A DNA stretch of 64,000 bases from Aporhodopirellula rubra (GCF_014192335.1 NZ_JACHXU010000021.1:62001-126000), one strand, 5' to 3'. Shown: positions 8,963-18,345, counted from the first letter of the stretch. Made by a program: numbers and translations. Notes: generated by a model from the sequence alone, not told the origin.

Positions 8963-9862
8963 ATGATTAACTTATTAGCATACCGTCGTCGAAGCAGACT
9001 CAAGCTTATGGCCGCTACAGGCATTGCTGCGGCCAGTCTCTCGATTTCCGCGGTTCCGTCGCATGCCCAGGACATTGGCAAAGCAATTGCGGATTCGATC
9101 ACAGGCGGCGCAAATACTGGGTCACCCACTGCACAAGCGGTCCCCCCAGTAGGCAGCGCGCCAGCGCAGTCTGCGGTCGATCGCGGTGTCAATCGCGCCA
9201 TGCAAGGTGCTCTTCAAGGTCAGTCTCCGCGTGACGCGATTCGCACCGGACTCGGCGAAGCTGCACAGTCGGCGGTCGAGACGCCGATGCAAACGCAAAA
9301 CCGGGATCAGCTTCAGCAATTCCAGCAGTTGCAGAATCAGCAGTTGCAGCAAGGCGTTCCTGGCAGCCAGCCGATGCAGTTGGATTCTCAGGGTCGAGCG
9401 TACTATCGAGACGCTTCCGGGCAACCGGTCTACGCTAGTCAAAACGGGCAAGTGACAGCTCAACAGAATCAATATTACGGTGCTCAATTCCAACCGAACG
9501 ACAGAGGAGTTGGAATTCAGTCGGTTCGACAGGATGGTTTTGCCGGACGAGCTGGCTTGAATCAGGGCGATGTTATTTTAAGTGTCAATGGGCGACAGGT
9601 GCGTGACCCGAACGGATTGGTTCAGACCATGGATCAGATCGGGCCGAATGAATCGGTGAGAATGATTGTCGTTCGTAACGGGCAGGAACAGATCATCACA
9701 ACGACAACTTCGGAAACTTACGGTCAAAACCGACAGTCAAAGTCGAGCTCGGCAAACGATTCGGTCAACGCGCGGTTGGATGAGATGCGAAAGCAGATCC
9801 AGAAACTGCAAAAGGAAGTTGAGTCGCTTCAAAGTAAAGTTGAGCATTTAGACGGAAAGTAG
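8963..9862 (+). CDS. Exported PDZ-domain protein with coiled-coil tail
   Basis: 299-residue envelope protein. An N-terminal signal peptide is visible: basic start, hydrophobic core, likely cut after SHA at residue 36. Then a low-complexity alanine/glycine stretch, a glutamine-rich segment at about 112-131 (QLQQFQQLQNQQLQQ), a PDZ domain at about 175-250 (GVGIQSVRQDGFAGRAGLNQ, GDVILSVNGRQV) and a short C-terminal coiled coil at about 268-299 (MRKQIQKLQKEVESLQSKVE). No protease domain is attached, unlike DegP/HtrA, so it is probably a scaffold or substrate adaptor in the periplasm. Monocistronic, with a strong hairpin downstream. Confidence 0.8.
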   Translation: MINLLAYRRRSRLKLMAATGIAAASLSISAVPSHAQDIGKAIADSITGGANTGSPTAQAVPPVGSAPAQSAVDRGVNRAMQGALQGQSPRDAIRTGLGEAAQSAVETPMQTQNRDQLQQFQQLQNQQLQQGVPGSQPMQLDSQGRAYYRDASGQPVYASQNGQVTAQQNQYYGAQFQPNDRGVGIQSVRQDGFAGRAGLNQGDVILSVNGRQVRDPNGLVQTMDQIGPNESVRMIVVRNGQEQIITTTTSETYGQNRQSKSSSANDSVNARLDEMRKQIQKLQKEVESLQSKVEHLDGK

Positions 9863-9978
9863 TTCCTTAACACCAAGGTTTCGTCTAGCGATGCTGAGTG
9901 GGCTCAGTGAGAGCTGAATGAAGTGGTTTGTTGAATCGAGTTCTTCTTGACGCCTCGCGTCAGGAATCGGCTGTGGCA

Positions 9979-10059
9979 TTCATTAGCCGTTTTGGCGTTA
10001 GCCACGGTTCTCCGAAATCACCTGCCAAAACCGTGGCTAACGCCAAAACGGCTAATGAA
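9979..10059. repeat. 31-bp perfect inverted repeat
   Basis: The 31-base arms at 9979-10009 and 10029-10059 are exact reverse complements separated by a 19-base loop; the core reads TTAGCCGTTTTGGCGTTAGC. It sits between convergent genes (PDZ gene and hybrid kinase gene) and would form a very stable hairpin in either transcript. It resembles REP-type palindromes mobilised by Y1 transposases, a relic of which lies at 28761. A smaller hairpin TGACGC/GCGTCA lies just before it, near 9949-9963. It could act as a bidirectional transcription stop. Confidence 0.88.
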
Positions 10060-10153
10060 AGTATCGCTGTCCAGCTAAATGCTGCGTCTTCGCTCCCAAG
10101 CCCGGCCTCAATGCCCCTAATCAGGTGGGAGTAGCACCTCATCGCGAGGGCAT

Positions 10154-12433
10154 TTACTGGATCTGAGATGAGACGTTGTCGGGCATCGTTAGGGACGCGA
10201 AGAATTGCTGAAGTTTGGCGATATCAACTGGCTTGACCATGTGCTCGTCGAATCCGGCCTTGAGCGCCTTCTCGCGATCTGACAACTGGCCGTAGCCCGT
10301 CATCGCAACTAAATGTAGTCCCTTGGTGGCGTCAGTTGCTCGAAGTTTTCGAGCCAGATCGTAGCCGGTCATGCCAGGCATAGAGATGTCTGAAAAGATG
10401 ACTTCGGCATCGTAGTCTTGCAGTTTTTCGATGGCTGCCACGCCGCTTTCCACGACTTCGACATGATGGCCCAGTTTCGTTAGCAATCGGGACATGATGA
10501 TCGCCAACGCACGCATGTCCTCGACGACTAAGACCCGATAAGATCTCGATGGTTCAGGTGATCGCTGCACCAGCGTTGCAACTTCCGGCGCCTCGTCGGG
10601 TGAAGCGGCCGGAAGGGCGACCGTAAATTCGCTCCCTTTGCCAACGCCTTCGCTGTACGCAGCAACGGTTCCCCCGTGAAGTTCGACAAGAGTACGAACA
10701 AGCGTCAGCCCGATGCCGAGACCTGCCGTCCCTCGTTCAACTGAGTCCCCGACTTGCGAGAACATCTCGAATATATCCTCGAGACGCATCGGTGCGATCC
10801 CGTTTCCATTGTCCTTCACGCGAATGACAACATCTTCTTCCTCCTGAACAACGGACAAGACGATGCTGCAATTTTCGTTGCTGTACTTCGATGCGTTGTT
10901 GAGTAAATTGCAAACGACCTGCGTTATCCTCGCCGGGTCAACGTTGACACACAGGCCAGCATCTGGAACGTCAACATCCAGTGTTTGACGGTTTGCGTCG
11001 ATTAAAGATTGCGAGGACTCGACCGCAGAATTGATAATCGTCGCGATTTCGACAACTTGTTTTTTCAGTTCGATTTTTCCACGACCGATTCGCGAGATGT
11101 CCATCAGATCGTCGATCAAACGCACAAGTTGATCAGCTTGTCGCTCCATCGTGAATCGCAGGTCTTCCACTTCGGCGTCGAGCTGCATCATGCCCATCAA
11201 CTGCACCGCGTTCTTGATCGGCGACAGCGGATTGCGAAGTTCGTGCGCCAGTGTGGCGAGAAACTCATTCTTCCGTCTCGATTCTTCCGAAAGCTCGGCA
11301 GCTAAACGAGCCATCTCGTCACTGCTTAGTTTCTGATGTGTCATGTCACGCATGACTTTGCTGTAACCAATCAGGGCGTCCGCTTCGTCGCGAATGGACG
11401 ACGTCATGCCGGCTGCCCAAAATCGGGCGCGGTCCTTTCGCATCATCCAACGGTCATCACTGGCCGAACCGGTAGCCGCGGCGGTCGCAAATTCGCGTTC
11501 CGTCGTACCGTCCTGGTTGGCCTCGGGGGTGAATATCAATGGCCGGACATCGCGTCCTAAAAATTCTTCTTCGGTAAACCCCAGCACCTTCAAGACACCT
11601 GAATTCCAACTGGTAGCGCGGCAATCTGTATCCATCGTGAAGATGGCGTAGTCTTGGATTTGATCGACGAACAGTCGGATGTGTTGATCGAGTTCACGGT
11701 TCCGATGTTCAAGTATGGTCCGTTCATCGAGGGCTTTTTGCAATCGCTCCCGTTCGCTCTGAATGATAGCGGCGTCGCGCTCCGCGGTTTCTCGACGCCT
11801 ATGGACTGCGAGCATGACGCCTCCGACAAGCGTGAGGCCAGCGACCGTCGTTAACAAACCGGTGTACCAAGCGACGCGGTAGGTCCTGAGCGACTCGCCT
11901 CTGTGGTCCACCATTCGCGACTCTTCTACGCCTCGCATTTTGGCGAGAGACTCGCGAATCTGATTCATGGCGTTGTTACCGAAATTCCCAATCACGATAT
12001 CACGCGCGGCGGCTAAACCGGCTTCGCTTCGGACATCAATCGTGGTGTTAAGCTCAGTTCGTTTCTGGGAAACGATCGACGTTAACTTTTCAAACGTCGA
12101 AGCGTGTCCAGAGTCGTCTTTGACTCGCTCGAAGAGCTCGCGAGTCAAATCGTCGAGTTCTGCGTTGGCTGATACGAAAGGCTCAAGATACGTTTCATCG
12201 CCCGTGATGATGTATCCGCGTTGCCCAGTCTCTGCCTTCGTCAGCGCTAATTCGAGCGAGTTGATTAAGTCGAGTGTCTTCTGCGAGTCCGCCATGACCG
12301 ATGAGTCGGACCAAAGCCCGTGGATATTGCGAAGCGTGACCGTGCCGCTGAGGAGCAAAAGCACGATGACGGCACCGGTCCCGAGCGGTTCAGACAGCCG
12401 ACGAAGGACCGACTTTGATTTTGTTTTGTGCAA
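10154..12433 (-). CDS. CHASE3-PAS hybrid sensor histidine kinase
   Basis: 759-residue membrane sensor. A hydrophobic helix (about 18-35) and a second one (about 190-211) flank a periplasmic CHASE3 domain (LALTKAETGQRGYIITGDET, typical). Then a PAS domain (about 250-370), HisKA with FLATLAHELRNP (phosphoacceptor H397), HATPase_c with N box NLLNNASKYS and GLGIGLTLVR, and a C-terminal receiver with phosphoacceptor D682 (SDISMPGMTG). Phosphate probably passes from H397 to D682 and on to an Hpt protein; one is encoded at 15640. The start codon appears to be TTG at 12433 with no clear ribosome site. It is divergent from the BON-MscS gene. Confidence 0.9.
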   Translation of the reverse strand: MHKTKSKSVLRRLSEPLGTGAVIVLLLLSGTVTLRNIHGLWSDSSVMADSQKTLDLINSLELALTKAETGQRGYIITGDETYLEPFVSANAELDDLTRELFERVKDDSGHASTFEKLTSIVSQKRTELNTTIDVRSEAGLAAARDIVIGNFGNNAMNQIRESLAKMRGVEESRMVDHRGESLRTYRVAWYTGLLTTVAGLTLVGGVMLAVHRRRETAERDAAIIQSERERLQKALDERTILEHRNRELDQHIRLFVDQIQDYAIFTMDTDCRATSWNSGVLKVLGFTEEEFLGRDVRPLIFTPEANQDGTTEREFATAAATGSASDDRWMMRKDRARFWAAGMTSSIRDEADALIGYSKVMRDMTHQKLSSDEMARLAAELSEESRRKNEFLATLAHELRNPLSPIKNAVQLMGMMQLDAEVEDLRFTMERQADQLVRLIDDLMDISRIGRGKIELKKQVVEIATIINSAVESSQSLIDANRQTLDVDVPDAGLCVNVDPARITQVVCNLLNNASKYSNENCSIVLSVVQEEEDVVIRVKDNGNGIAPMRLEDIFEMFSQVGDSVERGTAGLGIGLTLVRTLVELHGGTVAAYSEGVGKGSEFTVALPAASPDEAPEVATLVQRSPEPSRSYRVLVVEDMRALAIIMSRLLTKLGHHVEVVESGVAAIEKLQDYDAEVIFSDISMPGMTGYDLARKLRATDATKGLHLVAMTGYGQLSDREKALKAGFDEHMVKPVDIAKLQQFFASLTMPDNVSSQIQ

Positions 12434-12705
12434 GTAAGGCGCGCTCGGCTGTTTGAAAAATTTTGGTTTCGGATAGATGCTGTCTGAGTTGAGGAGTATA
12501 GGTTAGCGCGATTGGTATCGAAATGACCACGGTGCTGGGTTTTCTTCCCGATGCCCTGACTCGCCGGGTGGTCGATTGCCGATCATGCTGGACGGGAATC
12601 ATCCGCAATCGGACTGTTTGATGGAGCAAAACGGCCTTCGTCATGGCTTGGTACGCAACCTGCTGCGGCAGTGGGGACCGTTCACCCGCAACTTTGAAAC
12701 TGTTC
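12434..12705. promoter_or_regulatory. Divergent promoter region between kinase and channel genes
   Basis: 272 bases separate the kinase start (minus) from the MscS start (plus), so promoters for both should lie here. No clear sigma-54 box or palindromic operator could be picked out by eye. A frame continuing upstream of the channel (12643-12705) lacks signal-peptide character. Confidence 0.4.
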
Positions 12706-13989
12706 ATGTCGCTGATTAAATTTTGTCACTCGCTCGTCATCGCTGTCGCAATTGCGGCGCAGCTTGCGGCTACGCCGACACACGGGCAGGAAGCGGTACC
12801 GCCGGACGATCTCGCGACTGCGAACGAAACGATATCAGTTGACGGAGTGATCGAGGACGCCGCGATTGTAAAGCGATTGACGGCTGTTTTCAAAGCGACC
12901 GGGTGGTTCTCGGAAACGAACGTTCAGTGCGAGAGCGGCATCGTGACGCTCAGTGGTGTCGCCGACACTGAGGAGCGTAGGGAATGGGCAGAAAAACTTG
13001 CCGATCGTACTCAGGACGTTATCGCAGTGGTCAACCAATTGTCGGTGGATGACTCCACAATCGGAGTCGACCTCACCGGTAGCGCCACAGCGGTTGAGGC
13101 AAGTCTCGATGACATGTGGCGAGACTTCTTAACAAGATCTCCTTTGCTATTCGCCGCGCTCATTGTGGTAGTGCTGACTGCGCTGTTCGCGAAAGCGTTC
13201 GGTTGGCTGCTGGTCAAGTTGCTCAATCAACGACGGATGCGAACTTCGTTAAAGGATTTGTTTTATCAGTTGGCCGCAATAGGAACTTGGATTGTTGGTC
13301 TGCTGATCGCAACCATCGTTGCGTTTCCAGGCATGACGCCGTCGAAGGCGCTCGCGGTGCTGGGACTTGGCTCGGTAGCGGTTGGTTTTGCGTTTAAGGA
13401 CATCTTTGAAAACTTCTTTGCGGGCATTTTGATCCTGTGGCGTTACCCATTTGATCGCGGAGACTTCATCAGTACAGGCGATCTAACTGGAAAGGTGGAA
13501 GAGGTCACGATTCGCAACACGATGATCCGTAGGCTTGATGGTGAGCTGGCCGTCGTGCCCAACGCAACCATCTTTAAAAACACTGTCGACGTGCTCACGG
13601 ACCAACCTCAACGGCGTGTGAGGATCGTTTGCGGTGTCGCGTATGACGAAGATTTGGCGACGGCACGCGACGTGATTAGTGAGGCTGTCCAATCGTGCGA
13701 GACGGTCCAAGCAAAACGTACGGTCCAAGTCTTCGCCAACGAGTTTGCGGAGTCGAGCATCAACTTCGAGGTCGTTTGGTGGACGGGATCCAAGCCAGTG
13801 GATGTTCGCCGAAGCCGTGACGAGGTGGTGACAGCGATCAAGGGGGCGCTCGACAACGCCGGAATCGAGATTCCTTTTCCGTATCGCACGCTCACGTTCA
13901 AGAACGTAGCCGTTGCCCAGACCGTGGCTGCGGCAGTGAACAATTGTCCGGCTGCCGCAGTACACTCCACTGAATCAAGCAACGAGTAG
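12706..13989 (+). CDS. Mechanosensitive channel of the MscS family with N-terminal BON domain
   Basis: 427 residues. A signal peptide (cut near THGQ, residue 29) leads to a BON domain at about 45-115 (IVKRLTAVFKATGWFSETNV, VTLSGVADTEERREWAEKLA), which usually binds membranes or peptidoglycan in the periplasm. Helices near 150 and 190, then the pore-lining MscS helix with ALAVLGLGSVAVGFAFKDIF and FFAGILILWRYPFDRGDFI, followed by the cytoplasmic beta and alpha/beta domains. It should open on membrane tension at hypo-osmotic shock. ATG 12706 is preferred over an upstream ATG at 12643 because it starts the signal peptide. It sits 100 bases before a sigma-54 activator gene. Confidence 0.88.
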   Translation: MSLIKFCHSLVIAVAIAAQLAATPTHGQEAVPPDDLATANETISVDGVIEDAAIVKRLTAVFKATGWFSETNVQCESGIVTLSGVADTEERREWAEKLADRTQDVIAVVNQLSVDDSTIGVDLTGSATAVEASLDDMWRDFLTRSPLLFAALIVVVLTALFAKAFGWLLVKLLNQRRMRTSLKDLFYQLAAIGTWIVGLLIATIVAFPGMTPSKALAVLGLGSVAVGFAFKDIFENFFAGILILWRYPFDRGDFISTGDLTGKVEEVTIRNTMIRRLDGELAVVPNATIFKNTVDVLTDQPQRRVRIVCGVAYDEDLATARDVISEAVQSCETVQAKRTVQVFANEFAESSINFEVVWWTGSKPVDVRRSRDEVVTAIKGALDNAGIEIPFPYRTLTFKNVAVAQTVAAAVNNCPAAAVHSTESSNE

Positions 13990-14089
13990 TAATATGATTC
14001 TAGGAACCAGTAACTTTCGATCTCCGCGAAACGCTGCCCATCAACCCGAGACATCCGTTCGCGGATCCATACCGCCAGAGGAAACCCGA

Positions 14090-15550
14090 ATGCCCGCCGT
14101 TCTAGTCGTTGACGATGATCGAACGATTCTACTGCTTGCCCAGAAGGCGCTTTCGCCGATCGCCGATGTGGTCACGGCGGAAACAGCCCAGGCCGGATTG
14201 GACGCTTTGAGAAACGGTGCGTTTGATGCCGTCTTGTTGGATATCCAATTGCCAGACCGAAGCGGCTTGGCGGCCTATTGCGAGATCCGTGAGATCGACA
14301 GCAAGTTGCCCGTCATCTTTATGACGATTGAGGCCGCAAGCAACACTGCCATCGAAGCGATGCAATTGGGAGCGTTTGACTACCTCGCCAAGCCGCTGGC
14401 GGTCGACTCACTTCGCGATTTGGTCGACAAAGCCATCGAGCAACGCAAACTGACTTCGGTGCCGGTGGCGCTGTCTGCCGACACCGTAAAAGCAGGCGAC
14501 TCGAGCGAACTGTTCATCGGTCGCAGCAAAGCGATGCTGGACGTGTTCAAGGACATCGGCCGGGTCAGCAAGCAAGACGTGCCGATTCTAATCCGCGGTG
14601 AGAGCGGCACTGGCAAGGAATTGGTGGCACGTGCATTGTTCCAGTACAGCCATCGGTACGACGGTCCATTCTTGGCGGTCAACTGTGCGGCGCTGCCCGA
14701 TAACTTGCTAGAAAGCGAATTGTTTGGTCATGAGAAGGGCGCGTTCACGGGTGCGGAGTCACGACGTATCGGCAAGTTTGAACAGTGCAATGGAGGCACA
14801 TTGTTTCTGGACGAAATCGGCGACATGGCTCCCACGGTTCAAGCGAAGGTGCTGCGTGTGTTGCAGGATCAACGCTTCGAGCGAGTCGGTGGTAACAATG
14901 AGTTGACGACTGACGTGCGAATCATCGCGGCGACAAACCGCCCGCTCGAACAGATGGTGGAAGACGGCGACTACCGCGAAGATTTGTTGTATCGTCTCAA
15001 CGGCGTCACGATCGAATTGCCACCGCTGCGCGATCGCAAGGACGATGTAAAATTGCTGATCCAGCATTTTCTTCGACAGGCAAAGGTGGAACTGAAGAAG
15101 CCAACACTCGAGGGACTTGCGCCGGACACTCTGGATTTGTTGACGGCATACGATTGGCCGGGCAACGTACGGCAATTACGCGCCGTCATCCGCCGCTGCG
15201 TGCTGGATGCGTCGATGCCGGTGATCTTCTCCGACGTTTTACCGAAGGAGATCCGGCGACTCGACCCGAAGCACGTCGATAGTTCCGCAAAGCCTGTGAA
15301 GTCGCCGGAAACGGGAGCGGGTTTACCTGCATTGGTGAAACGCTTGCTCGCAGAAAAGTCCAGCAACATCTACGCGGAGTCGATGGAGTACATGGAACGC
15401 TATGTGCTCGTTGAAGTGTTGAAAGCGACCGAAGGCAATCAGAGCCAAGCCGCAGAGGCCTTGGGGATCACCCGCGGTAAGCTTCGCGACAGGATCAATA
15501 GCTATGGGATCGTGCTTGAGAGCGGCGTCTCGTTGCAAGGCGATGTTTAA
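14090..15550 (+). CDS. NtrC-type sigma-54-dependent response regulator
   Basis: 486 residues in the full three-domain layout. Receiver at 1-120 with acidic pocket DDD (8-10) and phosphoacceptor D51 (LLDIQLPD). AAA+ domain at about 140-370 with Walker A GESGTGKE (170-177), the sigma-54 contact loop GAFTGA (217-222), Walker B LFLDEIGD and the GNVRQL motif. Fis-type HTH at about 448-475 ([20 protein letters not shown]). The ATG at 14090 is chosen because AGAGGAAA lies seven bases before it and the receiver begins at once. It should activate sigma-54 promoters after phosphorylation. The next gene encodes an Hpt protein, a plausible phosphodonor. Confidence 0.92.
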   Translation: MPAVLVVDDDRTILLLAQKALSPIADVVTAETAQAGLDALRNGAFDAVLLDIQLPDRSGLAAYCEIREIDSKLPVIFMTIEAASNTAIEAMQLGAFDYLAKPLAVDSLRDLVDKAIEQRKLTSVPVALSADTVKAGDSSELFIGRSKAMLDVFKDIGRVSKQDVPILIRGESGTGKELVARALFQYSHRYDGPFLAVNCAALPDNLLESELFGHEKGAFTGAESRRIGKFEQCNGGTLFLDEIGDMAPTVQAKVLRVLQDQRFERVGGNNELTTDVRIIAATNRPLEQMVEDGDYREDLLYRLNGVTIELPPLRDRKDDVKLLIQHFLRQAKVELKKPTLEGLAPDTLDLLTAYDWPGNVRQLRAVIRRCVLDASMPVIFSDVLPKEIRRLDPKHVDSSAKPVKSPETGAGLPALVKRLLAEKSSNIYAESMEYMERYVLVEVLKATEGNQSQAAEALGITRGKLRDRINSYGIVLESGVSLQGDV

Positions 15551-15639
15551 CCCGTTGCCGCTATCGAGGCTAGGGAAACCAGTCATCTGTCTTCGGTGTC
15601 GGGTAAAACGCATTCCGAAATTTTAAAACTGAATTACCA

Positions 15640-16008
15640 ATGGAGAATAAGGTGACTGAAGAGCAAAGAACTCGTTTCGCGGAGGCACTGCAGCGACTCG
15701 CAGGCGACGAAGATTTGCTGATCGCGATGGGAGCGATGGTGCTGGACGATGCGCCGGTGGTGATGGCAGAATTGCAGCAACAGATCCAGGCTGGTCAGCT
15801 TTCGCAAGCCGCATCGACTGCGCACAAACTGAAAGGACTGCTAAGCACCTTCGATGTCGGCGGTTGCGTACTGACGATTCAACAGATCATTACGGCTGCC
15901 AAGGCGGACGACCTCGCTGAATGCGTTCAATCCTGGTCGAAGTGCGAACGCGAGGCGAACGAGTTGCTCGCGGAAGTTCGCGGAGTGGTCGATCCGGTGT
16001 CAACGTGA
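15640..16008 (+). CDS. Hpt-domain phosphotransfer protein
   Basis: 122-residue all-helical stand-alone Hpt protein. The phosphoacceptor motif is STAHKLKGLLSTFDVGG with H62, in a four-helix bundle of normal length. It would relay phosphate between the receiver of a hybrid kinase and a second response regulator. Neighbours make the kinase at 10154 the likely donor and the NtrC-type regulator at 14090 or the lone receiver at 17099 the likely acceptors. Its stop codon overlaps the GTG start of the next gene (GTGA at 16005-16008), so translation of the two is coupled. Confidence 0.88.
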   Translation: MENKVTEEQRTRFAEALQRLAGDEDLLIAMGAMVLDDAPVVMAELQQQIQAGQLSQAASTAHKLKGLLSTFDVGGCVLTIQQIITAAKADDLAECVQSWSKCEREANELLAEVRGVVDPVST

Positions 16009-17102
16009 GCGGCGCGCCCCATGATGAACGAAGCAATGATGGTTCGCTGGTCGCTTCCACGTTGACCATCGCATGGAGCATTGTGGGCGTCGTTGCCGCA
16101 CTTGCGTTGGTCATTGTAGCTCGACACGTTTTCATTCTGATTTTTGGAGCCATCCTATTCGCGGTGGTTCTCAATCGTATCGCATCGAAATTGTTGGCAT
16201 GGGTGCCGATTCGCTGGAGCCGTTCGATAATGGTCGGCATCGTGTTGATCCTTCTGGTCGTGCTGTTGATCGCTGCGGTCTTTGGATTGGCAGGTTCGAT
16301 CGTGGATCAATTGGATTCCCTGACCACACAGTTGACGGATTCAGTTTCGCGAGTTCGCGAAGCGGCCCAGTCGCATCCGCTTTGGAAACGTGTCCAGAAA
16401 AGCGATGTGGGACTGAGTTCGCTGTTACCGAGTTCTGGTTCGTCGATGGGCATCGCCCAGACTTTTTTCTCGTCCACGTTTGGGATTGCCACCGACGTGT
16501 TGATCCTGTCGGTGCTAACGGTCTATTTTGCGATATCGCCATCCGCTTACCGCAAACCGCTGATTCGATTAGCTCCGGTGCCTTGGCGAGAACGACTCGA
16601 CGAAATGCTTCGGCGATCTTCTACCACGCTTTGGCACTGGATGCTCGGTCAAGCCGTTTCGATGACGGCGGTGGGCATCGCGTTCGGAGTCGGGTTGTGG
16701 TTCTTGGACGTTCCAATGGCTATTCAATTGGGCCTGTTCGCTGGTTTAGTGACCTTCGTGCCAACGATCGGCGGGATTGCGGCGGTGGTGCCCGCGATGT
16801 TACTCGCATCTGGCGAGGGGGCGTCGAATGTCTGGAGCGTGCTGGCGTTGTATGCGGTTGTTCAATTCGCAGAGAGCTATCTGTTAACACCGATGGTTCA
16901 AAAGCAGCAAGTCAACTTGCCTCCTGCGATGGTGATTCTTTCGCAAGTGATCATCGGATTGCTGCTAGGATTTTGGGGCGTCGTCTTTGCTACGCCACTG
17001 TTCGCGGTTGCCATACTCTGGGTGAAGGAACTTTACGTGAAAGATTGGCTTGAAAAGGCGGACGAGGTTGCCGCACCAGCTTCGCCTAGTGCATCGGGTT
17101 AA
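16005..17102 (+). CDS. AI-2E family (PerM-like) transporter
   Basis: 365-residue polytopic membrane protein with about eight hydrophobic segments: pairs near the N-terminus (IAWSIVGVVAALALVIVARH, FILIFGAILFAVVLNRIAS), one at about 80-105, and a C-terminal cluster containing FVPTIGGIAAVVPAMLLASG and ILSQVIIGLLLGFWGVVFAT, typical of AI-2E/PerM proteins. The family includes TqsA and Na+/H+ antiporters; the substrate here is unknown. The GTG at 16005 overlaps the Hpt stop as GTGA; an upstream ATG at 15921 would put 28 residues inside the Hpt gene and is less likely. Confidence 0.86.
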   Translation: MSGAPHDERSNDGSLVASTLTIAWSIVGVVAALALVIVARHVFILIFGAILFAVVLNRIASKLLAWVPIRWSRSIMVGIVLILLVVLLIAAVFGLAGSIVDQLDSLTTQLTDSVSRVREAAQSHPLWKRVQKSDVGLSSLLPSSGSSMGIAQTFFSSTFGIATDVLILSVLTVYFAISPSAYRKPLIRLAPVPWRERLDEMLRRSSTTLWHWMLGQAVSMTAVGIAFGVGLWFLDVPMAIQLGLFAGLVTFVPTIGGIAAVVPAMLLASGEGASNVWSVLALYAVVQFAESYLLTPMVQKQQVNLPPAMVILSQVIIGLLLGFWGVVFATPLFAVAILWVKELYVKDWLEKADEVAAPASPSASG

Positions 17103-17614
17103 CCGATGTCTGTTCGGATGATTCGCTGCGAACGCGGCGACGTCTTTGACTTCGGCTTGAGTGCGTTGGACTCAACATCAATCCAGGATTGCGGCGAATC
17201 GACGTCGACGACGACCGGATCATCGAGCGATTTGAGCACGGAAGCTTGGAACGAATCTTTATCAAGCGGCTTCGCGACGAATGCACTCGCTCCAGCACGC
17301 AGTGCAAGGTGCTGCACATGATCGTCATCCATACTGCTCATCACGACAGCCGGAATTCGGCAGATCGCAGAACCCGGGTCGGTGCGCATGCGATAAATCA
17401 AGTGCAGGCCACTCAGTTCAGGCATGTCGATATCGGTGATTAGCAAGTCGGGCTTCTGCGTCCGCACCGATTGCATGGCAGCAGCACCGTTGACTGCAAC
17501 AATGCATTCAAAATTCATTTCGGTCAACCACTTGACGACCTGTTCACGAATCGACCGCAAGTCGTCTGCAACGACGACTCGTCGTTTAGGCCGTTGTTCA
17601 GCTTGAATGTTCAT
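17099..17614 (-). CDS. Stand-alone response-regulator receiver protein
   Basis: 171 residues. CheY-like fold at about 10-130: acidic pair DD (17-18), phosphoacceptor D61 in LLITDIDMPELSG, conserved S in VVMSSMD and lysine in FVAKPLDKDSF. About 35 charged residues follow the domain with no output module. It overlaps the convergent transporter gene by four bases at the stops. It may act as an intermediate acceptor or phosphate sink in the neighbouring relay. The start at 17614 is close to the domain. Confidence 0.88.
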   Translation of the reverse strand: MNIQAEQRPKRRVVVADDLRSIREQVVKWLTEMNFECIVAVNGAAAMQSVRTQKPDLLITDIDMPELSGLHLIYRMRTDPGSAICRIPAVVMSSMDDDHVQHLALRAGASAFVAKPLDKDSFQASVLKSLDDPVVVDVDSPQSWIDVESNALKPKSKTSPRSQRIIRTDIG

Positions 17615-17622
17615 GGCGAAGT

Positions 17623-18102
17623 CTAGAGTTTCACCGTAGCATTGATGTCTTTATCAACGGTCGCCTGTTCACCCGCCAAGTACGCCTTACCGGCTCGCCA
17701 CAAATACTTGATGCCTTCCAACCCTGAATTGTCCCAGTACTCGCCTACGTTCGGATCGACTTTCAGAAGTATCAATGATGGATCGTCCTTGCCTTTGGGA
17801 AACCAAACTCGCCAAGCTTCCTTCCACATCGAGCTTACCAAGCTACGATCGTCATGAACGCTCGCGGTCCCCGACAAGGTCACGAACTTATGACCGCCCT
17901 GCATCGTCACTGCAACTTGGGGATCTTTGATCATCGCTGCGATCTTCCCCGAGTCGCGGTTGGTCGCAAACCACATTGATCCGTCATCGTCCAGCCGCGC
18001 CACCGCCATGGGCCGAGCGTCGAATCCCTCGGCCCCGTGCGTCACAAGCATGACGGTATCGAAGTCCTCCAGCAGCGACATTAATTTTTCGTTGGTGTTC
18101 AT
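17623..18102 (-). CDS. General-stress-protein-26-like pyridoxamine oxidase-fold protein
   Basis: 159 residues with the split-barrel flavin-binding fold of the PNPOx-like family, GSP26 subgroup: MLVTHGAEGFDARPMAVARL, MWFATNRDSGKIAAMIKDPQ, VAVTMQGGHKFVTLSGTASV and ending in SLILLKVDPNVGEYWDNS. These proteins bind FMN or FAD and are induced in general stress. The ATG at 18102 is chosen for AAGGAAATCGAG just before it, over an earlier start at 18156. It is eight bases upstream of the lone-receiver gene on the same strand, so both may be one transcript. Confidence 0.88.
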   Translation of the reverse strand: MNTNEKLMSLLEDFDTVMLVTHGAEGFDARPMAVARLDDDGSMWFATNRDSGKIAAMIKDPQVAVTMQGGHKFVTLSGTASVHDDRSLVSSMWKEAWRVWFPKGKDDPSLILLKVDPNVGEYWDNSGLEGIKYLWRAGKAYLAGEQATVDKDINATVKL

Positions 18103-18345
18103 CTCGATTTCCTTGAAGTGAAATGTGTGTGAGATGAAGACTTTCACGCAATCCACGTGCCGTTACTGATTGCCCCATCTTCGGAAGGCTCCGAGGCGAT
18201 GCCGAATCCACATCGAATCGGTCACATCTTGTTGCGCCGCGTCCTTTCCCGTTGGTCGTGGAGGGTTTGGCACACGAAATGCATCACATATGCTCCGCTT
18301 CGTCGCGCGGCGAAGATAAAACCCTCCCCTCCAAGCTGATGGAAA
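18103..18345. promoter_or_regulatory. Divergent intergenic region
   Basis: 243 bases between the stress protein (minus) and the hendecad-repeat lipoprotein (plus); promoters for both are expected. No operator is obvious. Confidence 0.35.

Noticed and set aside
8607..8966. 119-residue plus-strand frame ahead of the PDZ gene
   Set aside because: No domain, overlaps the PDZ start and a minus frame, no Shine-Dalgarno sequence.
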